DNA of 64,000 nt from the NCBI GenBank assembly GCA_003024785.1, contig PUQB01000193.1, positions 62,001 through 126,000 of the forward strand. Reading direction: 5' to 3'. The notes under the pieces are model-generated. The model saw only the letters and a program-made list of their open reading frames with translations. It was not told the DNA's origin and searched no databases. The position numbers and the translations under genes were made by a program. Each line of letters opens with the position of its first letter. Position 1 is the stretch's first letter. The stretch is from Selaginella tamariscina. Lineage: Eukaryota > Streptophyta > Lycopodiopsida > Selaginellales > Selaginellaceae. This document shows positions 12,541-24,332 of this stretch, in pieces.

Positions 12541-14148
12541 AAAGGTTGTGACATTAAGAATAACAATTAGATTAATGGTTTAGCTTATAAATAAACTTAC
12601 CATAAGTTAAAGATCATTAAATAATTAAGCCTAGACATGGGTAAACCTAGGAGCTTAAATATAAACTCACCACCAAATTAAAAATAATAAATGAGTTATA
12701 CATTCACCAGGCTAAGCATAACAATTGGGTTAAGGGTTCAATTTAGGAATAAAATCATTAAGTTATTAAGAATTAAAAAATTATTATTAATTAATTCTAT
12801 CATATCAAAATGACCATTTAAGTCACTTAATCAATAGCCATCTTAAATCACTTAATCAATAGCCATTATCCAACGATCATTCTAAATCCTAAACATATGT
12901 TATCGACCCCTAAACCGGGCTAATGGTATGGCTTAGGGACTCATCAAATTAACAATAACAACCCATTTAAGAGTCATTAAATTATAGTTATAGCCCAAGA
13001 GGAGCTTAATGATAAACTCTAACAACTGGGTTAAGAGTTTATATATATAAACAAACTCACCAAATTAATGATAACAATTGAATTAAGAATCCAACTTAAA
13101 AGGCTGAAGATAACAACTAAGTTACATTAAATAACATGGGTAAACTTAAGAGCTTGAGAATAAACTCACTAGGTTAAAGATATAAGAATCCAACTTAAAG
13201 ATAAACTCACCAAGTTAAAAATAATAACTGGGTTAAGGATTTAATTTAGGGATAAGCTCATCATGTTAAGGATAACAACTAAATTAAGAGTTTATTAATC
13301 AATAAATTATTATTAAATAAGTAAGCGTACCAACATTAGTAAATGAGATAATATTGTGAACATAATTAATGAAACCTTAAATTTATACAAATATTTTTAA
13401 AATATATTTAAATATGTTATAAACATGGCTATGTTTAATAAAAATAATCTATGGTTAATATTTAATTTTCTTTTTAAGTATTTTGATGAGTGCAACTATT
13501 CTGCAGATTCATCAGTACTACATGTTGCCATACATAATGTTTTATGAATATTATCCTTGGTCTTAGGTCATATTAATTTTTAAATGTGTAAACCTAAGAG
13601 CTTGAGAACTAAGAGCTTGAGAATAAACTCACTATGTTAAAGATATAAGAATCCAGCTTAAATGCACATTGTAACTAAAATGGGCATGATACGTGAAAAT
13701 GGAATATAAATAAATTGCTAATTAATACTTAAGTTTTAATTATTAATTAATTATTTAATTAATATATAATTAAGCCTTAAATATTAATTAATTAATAAAT
13801 TAATCCTTCAATAACCTTACTTAATAAGAATATTCCTAAAATATCTTAAAATATTTATATTATTCTTCGTTGTAAAAATAGTTTACAATATAAAAAATAC
13901 TATCAAACATAATTACAAATGAAATCATTTATCTATCAACATGTTAATGTATTTATAAATACTTTCTCCTTAACCATATAGAGAAATCTCCTTATTTTGT
14001 CTAAGTCATCACTTTCTGGATTAATCGAATCATTTTGGTCAATATCTTTATGTTGTTACCACCACATAACACTCTCACGAATGCAGTTAGAGTTACCATC
14101 CTTGTTAATATATAAGTTATGATAAGACAGGTCTGCATAAAGGCTTAT

Positions 14149-14800
14149 CTAAAAAAAATGTTTATTAAGAATAATATTATAAAGCACCCGATTGCTCTCT
14201 TTCATTTTATAAAATTTAAAATCACGAAAAAGAAAAGCGTCAGGAAATGTTTGATACGGTGGATATTGCTCATAAAAGTTTTTGAGATTCTTCTTTCTGA
14301 GGCACGTATTCAAGTAGTTCACTAGCTCATCCATGGTATTGGTATCAGAATATGGGTCCAAAGTGATTGGATGGATACAAGCAATGTTTTAGTTGAGCAT
14401 AGCCTTTTGAAGAGAGTCGGCTACCACTAAGATATGTGTGTTCTTCATTATCCTTAACTAATTGATCTCCCCATGAAGCCTAATAAATTTTTCATTCTTG
14501 AAGAAGTATGGCTTGCTTTCCTTTCTTATATTGTGAAATTCGAGTGGTTTATAATATATTCAAAAATCCAATCTTTACGAATCACCTCTTCTGTAACACT
14601 ACAATGTTTTTTAAGCAAATTTAGTAGAGGTGTCAAATTATGAATCTGCATGCATAATTAAATCCCCATAAGTGCACCCATCTCCTTAAGCTTTTGAAAG
14701 AGACGGTCCAACCCCGAATGAAAAATGATATCATATTGAAATTTACCATGATAAGAAATGAAATCTCCTTGTTTGATTTCTTTTTTTCTATTCTTGAGCC
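14149..14800 (-). pseudogene. Inverted copy of FCP1-like phosphatase 3' part
   Basis: The minus strand has an open stretch (14361 down to 14149) with words LDPYSDTNTMDELVNYL, NFYEQYPPYQ and FPDAFLFRDFKFYK, matching the plus-strand copy at 15700-15950. It corresponds to the C-terminal half of FCP1-like/HAD phosphatases. The 5' part of the gene is absent, because the arm ends at the palindrome spacer. It is a duplicated fragment, not a gene. Confidence 0.55.
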
Positions 14801-14825
14801 TTTGTCAATGAAGCAGACACATTAA

Positions 14826-15261
14826 CAAGGTAAATAATATACCTTGATAATTATATGGCCAGCTAACTATTATTTTGTAAATGTAATGAAACAGTTGAGA
14901 ACATGGATTTTTAGCATTGGCATGAGGAAAGGTTTGGCAAAAATTTCTTGTGCCACATGTCAAAATAATAGAGTTTATGCAGGAAATGGATAATAATGCA
15001 GCTCAAATCCTTACCATGAGAACCACTTCAGTTTTTTTATCACTATTTCTATTGCTTTCAGTTCCTAAATCACTTTCTTCAGCACCTGCAATATCTGAAT
15101 CTTGTAAAGATGATGTTCAAGTAAATGATAAAGGGATGGGCAACAATATAGTGTCAACAGATAAATGTGAAAGGGAGTAAATAAATGAGTTTGCAAAGCA
15201 TTCAAGAGGCAATGCTACCCCCTGTTACCCATGGTCATATTGTGTTGTTGAATGTCAATGG
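14826..15261 (+). other. Palindrome spacer (unique centre)
   Basis: About 436 bases not repeated in the arms. They contain an open frame 14950-15180 (76 codons, with a hydrophobic Ser/Leu run SVFLSLFLLLSVP) and then the start of the FCP1-like sequence, with SIQEAMLPPVTHGHIVLLNV near 15190-15250. The 76-codon frame has no recognised domain and may be part of the same captured gene or chance. Confidence 0.5.
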
Positions 15262-15950
15262 TGTTCTGCTTCATTGACAAAGGCCCAAGAATAGAAAAAA
15301 AGAAATCAAACAAGGAGATTTCATTTCTTATCATGGTAAATTTCAATATGATATCATTTTTCATTCGGGGTTGGACCGTCTCTTTCAAAAGCTTAAGGAG
15401 ATGGATGCACTTATGGGGATTTAATTATGCATGCAGATTCATAATTTGACACCTCTACTAAATTTGCTTAAAAAACATTGTAGTGTTACAGAAGAGGTGA
15501 TTCGTAAAGATTGGATTTTTGAATATATTATAAACCACTCGAATTTCACAATATAAGAAAGGAAAGCAAGCCATACTTCTTCAAGAATGAAAAATTTATT
15601 AGGCTTCATGGGGAGATCAATTAGTTAAGGATAATGAAGAACACACATATCTTAGTGGTAGCCGACTCTCTTCAAAAGGCTATGCTCAACTAAAACATTG
15701 CTTGTATCCATCCAATCACTTTGGACCCATATTCTGATACCAATACCATGGATGAGCTAGTGAACTACTTGAATACGTGCCTCAGAAAGAAGAATCTCAA
15801 AAACTTTTATGAGCAATATCCACCGTATCAAACATTTTCCTGACGCTTTTCTTTTTCGTGATTTTAAATTTTATAAAATGAAAGAGAGCAATCGGGTGCT
15901 TTATAATATTATTCTTAAGGAACATTATTTTTTAGATAAGCCTTTATGCA
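15185..15950 (+). pseudogene. FCP1-like (HAD superfamily) phosphatase pseudogene in palindrome
   Basis: Followed through stops and frame changes, the + strand resembles plant FCP1/NIF-domain phosphatases. HIVLLNVNGVLLH near 15230 sits where the DxDG catalytic loop would be, with both Asp replaced by Asn. SGLDRLFQKLKEMDAL near 15370 matches the 'WSS..ERN' helix. KPYFFKNEKF and NTHILVVADSLQKAML near 15560-15690 match the 'KPLFFKEL...NTLLIDDSPYKALL' motif, with DD changed to AD. HPITLDPYSDTNTMDELVNY follows. Stops occur near 15276, 15421, 15622 and 15690. Catalytic residues and frame are gone. The resemblance is by eye to a family I know; a profile search is needed. Likely a host gene fragment captured before the inverted duplication. 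Confidence 0.55.
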
Positions 15951-17945
15951 GACCTGGTCTTATCATAACTTATATATTAACAAGGATGGTAATCCTAACT
16001 GCATTCGTGAGAGTGTTATGTGGTGGTAACAAATAAAGATATTGACCAAAATGATTCGATTAATCCAGAAAGTGATGACTTAGACAAAATAAGGAGATTT
16101 CTCTATATGGTTAAGGAGAAAGTATTATAAATACATTAACATGTTGATAGATAAATGATTTCATTTGTAATTATGTTTGATAGTATTTTTATATTGTAAA
16201 CTATTTTTACAACGAAGAATAATATAAATATTTTAAGATATTTTAGGAATATTCCTTATTAAGTAAGGTTATTGAAGGATTAATTTATTAATTAATTAAT
16301 ATTTAAGGCTTAATTATATATTAATTAAATAATTAATTAATAATTAAACTTAAGTATTAATTAGCAATTTATTTTATATTCCCATTTTCACGTATCATGC
16401 CCATTTTAGTTACAATGTGCATTTAAGCTGGATTCTTATATCTTTAACATAGTGAGTTTATTCTCAAGCTCTTAAGTTCTCAAGCTCTTAGGTTTACACA
16501 TTTAAAAATTAATATGACCTAAGACCAAGGATAATATTCATAAAACATTATGTATGGCAACATGTAGTACTGATGAATCTACAGAATAGTTGCACTCATC
16601 AAAATACTTAAAAAGAAAATTAAATATTAACCATAGATTATTTTTATTAAACATAGCCATGTTTATAACATATTTAAATATATTTTAAAAATATTTGTAT
16701 AAATTTAAGGTTTCATTAATTATGTTCACAATATTATCTCATTTACTAATGTTGGTACGCTTACTTATTTAATAATAATTTATTGATTAATAAACTCTTA
16801 ATTTAGTTGTTATCCTTAACACGATGAGCTTATCCCTAAATTAAATCCTTAACCCAGTTATTATTTTTAACTTGGTGAGTTTATCTTTAAGTTGGATTCT
16901 TATATCTTTAACCTAGTGAGTTTATTCTCAAGCTCTTAAGTTTACCCATGTTATTTAATGTAACTTAGTTGTTATCTTCAGCCTTTTAAGTTGGATTCTT
17001 AATTCAATTGTTATCATTAATTTGGTGAGTTTGTTTATAATATAAACTCTTAACCCAGTTGTTATTAAGCTCCTCTTGGGCTATAACTATAATTTAATGA
17101 CTCTTAAATGGGTTGTTATTGTTAATTTGATGAGTCCCTAAGCCATACCATTAGCCCGGTTTAGGGGTCGATAACATATGTTTAGGATTTAGAATGATCG
17201 TTGGATAATGGCTATTGATTAAGTGATTTAAGATGGCTATTGATTAAGTGACTTAAAATGGTCATTTTGATATGATAGAATTAATTAATAATAATTTTTT
17301 AATTCTTAATAACTTAATGATTTTATTCCTAAATTGAACCCTTAACCCAATTGTTATGCTTAGCCTGGTGAATGTATAACTCATTTATTATTTTTAATTT
17401 GGTGGTGAGTTTATATTTAAGCTCCTAGGTTTACCCATGTCTAGGCTTAATTATTTAATGATCTTTAACTTATGGTAAGTTTATTTATAAGCTAAACCAT
17501 TAATCTAATTGTTATTCTTAATGTCACAACCTTTCCCTCTCCCTTATTGCTCAGAGGCAATCCCCACATTGTGTGACCGCTTGGTCGTACTCGCATCACA
17601 TGTCAATCTTCCCTTATTGCTCAGAGGCGATCCCCACATTGTGTGACCGCTTGGCTGTACTCGCATCACATATCAATCTCCCCTTATTGCTTAGAGGCGA
17701 TTCCCACATTGTGTGATCGCTTGGCTGTACTCGTATCACATGTCAATCGGGCCAAAGTGGCATGAGCTTTACTCAAAGTTTATCCCCTAATAAGAATCGA
17801 ACCCGAGACCAGGCCAAAATGGCATGAGCTCTACTCAAAATTCATCCCCGAGATCGAGCCAAAGCAGTGTGAGCTTTACTCAAAGTTCATCCCCTGATGT
17901 CAAGCCACGATTCAAGAGCAATGAGGCTTGACTCAGATTAAGAAT
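15262..17945 (-). repeat. Right arm of the ~5.8 kb palindrome
   Basis: Inverse copy of 12112-14825. Differences are mainly single substitutions and short indels. The 70-base array (17530-17740), the TTAACC minisatellite (16790-17520) and the LTR-like outer end (17895-17945) mirror the left arm. The plus-strand FCP1-like relic runs from the spacer into this arm. Confidence 0.9.
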
Positions 17946-20631
17946 AAGATAAGAATTTTTATAAAGATATGAATATTCTCTTCATTAAGTTGTTTGACCT
18001 TTCAAAGTAATCAATCAGTATCACGTTATCACACATGATGAAATTATTTAAGAAGTGCATCTCTTTAAATGTTATTACTCCTCACATGATAGAGGTATTG
18101 AATTTTAAGAGGTACCTATAAGGTTATATTTATTAAGAGACAAGAATTGATGAAGCAAACAAACCATTGCAATTCTACTTCAACGTATAAAATAATATTC
18201 CAATCATACAATATAAGATGAAGTTAACAGATTTAATATGGTTGACGTTTAAAGAACTTGAGATGTTTAAATCAATAGTCGATGGAAACCTTCATTTACT
18301 TTAAGAAGATCCAAAACTTGTTAATTAAAGCGATTAAAGACAATATAAAATAATTCAGGACTTAAAAAAGTGTATGAGCATTTGAAGAAGTGATTATAAA
18401 CAAATTTTCAAAAAAATGCTTGTTAATTTTACAATGAATAATTAACATTTTAATAATCAATTTTAACCATGTACAGGGTATGATGAATCACATAAAAAAA
18501 AAAAGTATAAAGCAATTCCAAGAAGATAGAGTAATATAACAAGATGCTCATTATGCAGGCCTTAGAACATACTAACCTAAACAACATTTTTGATCTTAAT
18601 TAAGATATATTTATACTTGCGAGGCAATCTAAAAGATTTTTGAAGCTCATTAAGTATGTCCAATATGGGTTTAATTAATCCATCATAGTTCCAAATGACT
18701 AACAAGTGGAACCTAACGATAGAAATAAATGAGTTTATATATATTAACATTAGTGATTAATACTCCAAATGGTGAATGAAGAAATACCATAGGAAGGCCA
18801 AGATATATCATTAAGATTGAAACTATGATTTATATATGAAAAAAAAATCTTCATACTAAATCAATAAATATAAATTAAAAAAGTAAAGGAGGTGGTTAAG
18901 TTTGGAATAAAGTTAAATATTTAATATTAAAAGTTTAATAATTTAATTCTTAAGAGCTAAAATTTTAATTAGATAATGATATAATTATTAGTGTGTTTAG
19001 TAGTATAGTTAGTGTTTAATTAGGAGTTTAATTATAATATTTGTTACAAATTTATAATTATAACTATTTAATTAATATTTTATATTACATTTAGATTAAA
19101 AAATCATGTTTCAATTAATACATTGAAAACAATGGCTCTCATTTTTTAGCATATACTTTATGAATTAATCTTTTTAAGACATGATTAATATTTATTAATA
19201 AATTTAAGATTGATAAAAATATTAAATTACTTAATTAGTGATTAAAATTTGATGCATCGACCTCATTAACAAAATGCATAATAAAATATGTGTGAGTGAG
19301 GATTAAAGTGGAAGTGAAATCACACTTTAAAACTTATGCTACGTTTGCCTTCTATGTTCGTGCACATGACTTGTACCTTTGTGTAAGTTTAACCAATGGG
19401 TAGTCCTATGAATTTCAAATAAAAATTGGTAAAACCAATAAAACATTATACATGGCGTATACATAGTGTATAAAGTACGAAACTTGTCAATCCAAACGTG
19501 TCCTCACCATACACTCCTTTATAATCAACACTTTTTTGCTTTGACATAAAGACCAAGATGTTATAATTTTATGATACATGCAGAACATGAATCTCACTCC
19601 GTCCTCTAAAGTTTTGAAAAGCACTAATAAGATAATTATAAATAAATCGAGGAACTTTTGGAAAATGTCGACCTGTTAAGACGTTCAGTACCCTGAAATG
19701 CATGTAGAAAACATGGGTAACATACATAGAACTTCTCTTTTGTTATCTTGTGTATGCTTCTAAGTTACAATAAATTTATAATGTGTATTATCACAATTGT
19801 AACTTGGTCGGCCCGTTTCTATACGGCTATGAACATCGTTAAACCTACCCTTACATTGTATGCATTGTATGCAACATAAAATGTATACTACATTGCATGT
19901 GCATGCTTTGTGTGCATGTTGGGCTCACCTGTATGCTTTGTGAGTGCGTGGAGATGTGGCGTTGCAGTGTGTGTGTGTTGGTATTCTATATTCAATTACA
20001 CATGACAATCAAGCAATATATACTTCAACTGAATATTGTACGCACGCACACACACACACACTAAATATTTGTATTATAAAGCAGCTTTTGCTTATGAATA
20101 GTTCTCAAATTTTCGATGCCTTCTGGAGAGAAGCTCTTGGCAATCCACCCATTGGACTTGGCGGTCAGAATAATCTGATTATCTCTTCTTTCTCAATACT
20201 TACACATCCACTTTTCTCCTCTGCAGCCTTCCTAACTCAGACAGTTTACCCCACTTACTGTGTACAAGAATAAGTCCTTCATTAGCAACTTGCACAATCT
20301 CCATGCCTATACAAGAAAAGAAACACGTTACAAGGAAAGAGAGAGAAAAAGATGCAGTACTTTCGTAATCACAGTCTACCTTTCGCGTTACCGAGTGTCA
20401 CAATGATCTATTTTGAGCCACATGAAGAAACATCCACCCTCGGAACAACCTAAACAAGATAGATAGCGAAGTCAGAGAGGCACACACTGCAGGCGCACGC
20501 TTTTCCTTTCTCATTGTTCAAGTCTTATACGTATAATCATAGAAGCATGGATCCTTTAAGAGGAGTGTCTCCCTCTATGCTAAATGGATTTCATATATGA
20601 TTTTCTTTTGCGGGCATGTTGACAATAGGAA
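17946..20631 (-). repeat. Duplicated block H1, inverted relative to 28020-30441
   Basis: From about 17950 to 20480 the minus strand matches 28020-30441 on the plus strand: TTTCAAAGTAATCAATCAG side near 18000 with 30390; AGGACACGTTTGGATTGACA near 28934 with the complement near 19490; GAGGACGGAGTGAG near 28843 with the complement near 19595. About 1.7 kb of it (17950-19680) is AT-rich with no gene seen. The rest carries the HMA-like pseudogene below. Confidence 0.8.
20075..20449 (-). pseudogene. HMA-like family pseudogene, H-type copy 1
   Basis: Exon 2 is 20380-20449 on the minus strand (70 nt, flanked by an AG acceptor and GTAGAC donor); it encodes VDVSSCGSK-like sequence. Exon 3 starts at 20306 (GMEIVQVANEGL), but frame breaks follow in the section that should read YTV...LVKAAEEKSG, and it runs into INGWIAKSF-like text and a CA tract near 20050. 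No intact exon 1 was seen. The family type has the third-exon start GMEIVQ in place of GVQKVE. Sister copies are at 28059, 43930 and 50996. Confidence 0.7.
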
Positions 20632-20842
20632 TGTTACGACCCGTATAACAAATCAAAGAATATTCCCCAAAAAGGTATAAGCTAGAATATTCCTAAAGAG
20701 CTATACCTAGATCTAAGAGAATTAAGGGCACCCTAATAGATGGGGAAGCCTTTTGGAGAGCAGTGGGTGGGACTAGAGACAGCTCGGGGGAGGTCGGGTG
20801 GTTTTGTGAGGGTCTCTAGTTTGTACGTAGTGGTGCCTAACA
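20632..20842 (+). repeat. 5' LTR, family B
   Basis: 211 bases, TGTTACGACC...GCCTAACA. It contains AAAGGTATAAGCTAG (TATA-like) near 20670. It differs from the 3' LTR by a few small indels, for example an extra A after CCGTATAACA and an extra GATGG near 20740. Confidence 0.9.
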
Positions 20843-21039
20843 ATTGGTATCGGAGGCACAAAAGTTTCAATGGCAGCAAGGACAAGTAGATGCCTAAGAA
20901 GCTTTAGGAGATGGAGCGTGGAGAGGAGCACAAATGAGACTTCTCTAAACCACAAGGTAAATTTCTATTTGTTCTTGCTCAATAGGTAAACTACACGGGA
21001 GGAGCCACACACACGTGCTATTGTGGTGGAGGGATGACT

Positions 21040-24000
21040 TGGTGAGCATCCAGTGCGAGTCCTTGTGGATAGCATGGGTAGCGATAACTTTGTGTCAACA
21101 AAGTTAGTGGAGGAGTGCAGCTTGCCCATGAAGACTGTGCCTCAATACGAATTTGAAGGCTCAGCTATCACACAGAGCTATAGTGCTTGTGTGGAGGAGT
21201 TACAGCTGGAGGTTGGCAAAACCCAGCTAGTGGAGCTGCACGAAGAGCCTCAATACGAGATTGAGGGCTCAGTTATCACACAGAGCTACATTGCTTGTGT
21301 GGAGGAGTTACAGCTGAAGGTTGGCAAAACCCAGCTAGTGGAGCTGCACGAAGAGCCTCAATACGAGATTGAGGGCTCAGTTATCACACAGAGCTACATT
21401 GCTTGTGTGGAGGAGTTACAGCTGTAGGTTGGCAAAACCCAGCTGGTGGAGCTGCACGAAGACTGTGCCTCAATACGAGATTGAGGGCTCAGTTATCACA
21501 CAGAGCTACAGTGCTTGTGTGGAGGAGTTACAGCTGTAGGTTGGCAAAACCCAATTGGTGGAGCTGCACGAAGACTGTGCCTCAATATGAGATTGAGGGC
21601 TCAGCTATCACACAGAGCTACAATGCTTCTGTGGAGGAGTTACAGTTGTAGGTTGGCAAAACCCAGCTGGTGGAGCTGAACGAAGACTGTGCCTCAATAC
21701 GAGATTGAGGGCTTAGTTGTCACACAGAGCTAAATTGCTTGTGTGGAGGAGTTACAGCTAGAGGTTGGCAAAACCTAGCTGGTGGAAACTTTCTTTCTTG
21801 CGAAGCTAGTGCGTGTGGGTCCTAAGATCTAGTGGAGCACCAAGCACATGAAGCTTGAGTATAGTGAAATGAAAGACACTTTGGTTTGGAAAAAGCTTGA
21901 GTCTCCAAACAAGTTCTTTTACTGTCACCTTGAGCAAAGCTGTTGTGCGAGGAGTTGCTGACGTCTTCCCTCTCGAGCTACCTCATGGCTACCACATGTA
22001 AGAGGTATGGAGCTGGAATAGGGTATGAAAGCCATTTACCGTAAGCCATTCCGACTGAGCCATGCTAAGGAGCAAGAGGTTAAGAGACAAGTGATGGAGC
22101 TATTGGAATATGGCTTCATACAATTGAGCAAGTCTCGATTTGGTGCACCAATATTACTTGTCAGGAAGAAAAATGGTACCATGAGGATGTGCAAATAGTG
22201 AAGGACAAGATGCCCATGCCAAGTGTGGATACTATCATGGATCATCTCGGTGGAGCCAGAGTGTTCACCAAGATAGTTGGCATTTCGAGTTCACTGTTAT
22301 GCCATTCGGCTTAACAAATGCCCCAGTCACATTCACTCGGTTGACGACTGAGTAAGAATATGAAGGAGCATGTGCAGCATTTGTGAAGAGTTCTTCAGTT
22401 GTTAAGAGAGAACAAGCTCTATGCAAAGAAGAGCAAATGTGCATTTGCTCAGTGCGAAGTGGAGTATTTGGGTCACATTGTCACGCCAAGTGGAGTGAAG
22501 ACTGATCCACAGAAGGCGGCAGTGGTGGAGCAATGGCCAGTTCCTAGCAATGCAGAAGAGTTACGGAGTTTCTTGGGCATGGTTGGTTATTACCAGTGGT
22601 ATGTCAAGGATTATGCCAAGAAAGCTTCTCCGTTAACTAGGTTGCTAAGGAAGGACATTCCCTTTGCATGGAGTACTTCAAAGGAGAGCAGTTTCCAAGC
22701 TTTGAAACAAGCTTTGGTACGTGCATCAGTTTTATGTATTGCAGATCCCTCTAAGCCTTATGAGGTATTGTGTAATGCAAGTGGAGTGGCCATTGGAGTT
22801 GTACTTATGTAAGAGGGAAGGCCTATTGCTTATGAGAGTCGTACTTTGAATCCTGCATAGCAATGGTACTCAACGTATGAGCAAGAATTACTGGCTATTG
22901 TTAATGCATTATGAGTTTGGAGGCACTATCTTTATGGTGCAAGTTTCAAGGTGTTTACAAATCAGAAGCCTTTGGTGTATTTGTTCACACAAAAAGAGTT
23001 GTTGACAAGCTCGCTGGATGGTTAAGCTCATGGAGTTTGGCAAATTTCCTATTGAGCATCGTGCGGGAAGGTTAACGTGGTGGCAGATGCTTTGTCACGC
23101 GTGTAGAGAGCCACATAGTTGGAGAATTCCAAACACGCTTATGTAATGCATTAACAAGGACGGTCAATGAGTTTAGCCAGGTAGTTCAACATGCTCAAGC
23201 ACAAGACGCCGAGGTGCAGGAGCTCAGAGGACAGCTAGAGCCACCATTCTCATTTTAGGATGGAGTTTTGTACTACAATGGCCGTGTGTATCTTCCTCAT
23301 GTGGACCATTTGATCAACCAGGTACTATATTTCCATCATGATCACCCGGAGGCTGGTCATTTTGGGGGGAGGAAAACGTATGAGTTGATCAAGAGAAGGT
23401 TTCTATTGGAGGAATATGAAAGCTAATATCATAGAGTACTGCAGGACTTGTGACAAGTGTCAGCAAGTAAAGGTGCCCAGGAAAAACCAAGTGGGCTATT
23501 AGTACCATTGCCTATTCAGACAGGCGATGGGGCAGTATCTCTATGGACTTTGTCACCCATTTCCAAGGACACAGTGGCATTGGAATGAGTCCATATTATG
23601 CTATGTTTGGACGGCATTCCAAGACAGCTTTTGAGCTGGGTTTAGCAAGTAAGAAAGCTCAAGGCAACATGGATGAGGAAGCTAAAGATCTGAGTGTTGA
23701 GCTTAGAAACATTCAGAGTTTGTGCAAGAAGAACTTACAAGTAGCTCAAAGCCGAGCTATCAAGTTTGTTAATGAGCACAGAAGCTTCCAAGAGTTCCAG
23801 GTGGGAGATTATGTATATCTCTGGTATTTGCCACACATGTAAGGCGGAACACTTTGTGGCCTTACGGAAGGGACACAATGATAAGTTGTCTCCTAGGTAC
23901 TCAGGTCCTTATGAGATTCTGGAGCGTATCGATAAGGTGCATATCGACTACGGCTGCCAGAAGGAGTGAGGGTGCACCCAGTGTTTCATGTTAGCCAGTT

Positions 24001-24080
24001 AAAGAGTACTCACAAGGAACAGTCCCGGGTAGATTCTTTGTGGATGTACGAGGCTAATGATACAGGACCAGTTGAGTAAG
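21040..24080 (+). pseudogene. Family B internal region: protease repeats, RT, RNase H, deleted integrase
   Basis: Protease-like start RVLVDSMGSDNFVSTKLVEE (21052-21120; the D-S/T-G site reads DSMGS) is followed by a tandem array (separate entry). RT starts [13 protein letters not shown] (22095) with [13 protein letters not shown], and VMPFGLTNAPVTFTRLTT near 22290; then a deletion removes the FxDD box and joins TTE to KNMKEHVQHL. The connection and RNase H (22399-22812: EYLGHIVTPSGVKTDPQK, FRSFLGMVGYYQ-like, CNASGVAIGVVL with D to N) are fairly well kept. The integrase zinc region (23330-23470) joins MDFVTHFQ directly to GHSGIGMSPYYAMFGR. The C-terminal SH3-like part follows to 24080. Non-functional for RT and integration. 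Confidence 0.85.
21140..21790 (+). repeat. Tandem 108/112-base repeats within the protease region
   Basis: Units begin with CCTCAATA at 21140, 21248, 21356, 21468, 21580 and 21692. The first two spacings are 108 bases, in frame, encoding a 36-residue unit with words YEIEGS, ITQSYIACVEELQL and VGKTQLVELH. Later spacings are 112 because GAAGAGCC is replaced by GAAGACTGTGCC, which breaks the frame. The unit appears to be the distal half of the aspartic protease domain multiplied. The array also occurs at 47247-47850. Confidence 0.9.
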
Positions 24081-24123
24081 TTATACTGCCCTTGAGGACA
24101 AGGACTTGCTAATGGGGGAGGAT

Positions 24124-24327
24124 TGTTACGACCCGTATAACAATCAAAGAATATTCCCCAGAAAGGTATAAGCTAGAATATTCCTAAAGAGCTATACCTA
24201 GATCTAAGAGAATTAAGGGCACCCTAATGGGAAGCCTTTTGGAGAGCAGTGGGTGAGACTAGAGACAGCTCGGGGAGGTCGGGTGGTTTTGTGAGGGTCT
24301 CTAGTTTGTACGTAGTGGTGCCTAACA
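24124..24327 (+). repeat. 3' LTR, family B
   Basis: 204 bases, TGTTACGACC to GCCTAACA, preceded by the purine tract and followed by AGGAA, the right copy of the target duplication. Confidence 0.9.
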
Positions 24328-24332
24328 AGGAA

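Larger units (their letters stand above)
12112..14825 (+). repeat. Left arm of a ~5.8 kb palindrome
   Basis: Read backwards and complemented, this arm matches 15262-17945 almost throughout, apart from small indels. Matched words include the outer CTTGACATCAGGGGATGAAC (12171; inverse at 17881-17900) and the inner AAGAAATCAAACAAGGAGAT (right arm near 15300, inverse near 14770). The outermost part resembles the LTR end seen at 300-360. The arm then carries three 70-base repeats, the TTAACC minisatellite, AT-rich DNA, and an antisense copy of the FCP1-like sequence. Confidence 0.9.
20632..24327 (+). mobile_element. Family B gypsy element, gag-less and integrase-core-deleted, with TSD
   Basis: LTRs at 20632-20842 and 24124-24327 start TGTTACGACC and end GCCTAACA. 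A primer site ATTGGTATCGGAG (initiator Met tRNA type) follows the 5' LTR and a purine tract AATGGGGGAGGA precedes the 3' LTR. The flanking 5-base target duplication AGGAA (20627-20631 and 24328-24332) is perfect. The inverted paralogous block keeps the uninterrupted site near 50810-50830 (CATTCCTATTGTC). Gag is essentially absent: only about 200 bases separate the primer site from protease. The integrase core is also absent, so the element must have moved with proteins supplied elsewhere. Confidence 0.92.

Noticed and set aside
14826..15261. Palindrome centre as a replication origin or hairpin RNA gene
   Set aside because: Arms of 2.7 kb with a 436-base centre fit an inverted duplication; nothing in the sequence supports origin function. 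siRNA production is possible but cannot be judged here.
19944..20273. 109-codon plus-strand ORF
   Set aside because: It is the antisense of HMA-like H-type exon 3 and a CA tract; the coding sense is the minus strand.
21053..21651. A new repeat protein with 36-residue units
   Set aside because: It lies between LTRs just after the protease site of a gypsy element, and the frame is lost in the 112-base units; it is a multiplied part of pol.
21140..21790. CRISPR-like or other regularly spaced array
   Set aside because: The whole 108-112-base unit is repeated with no unique spacers, in a plant-type retroelement.
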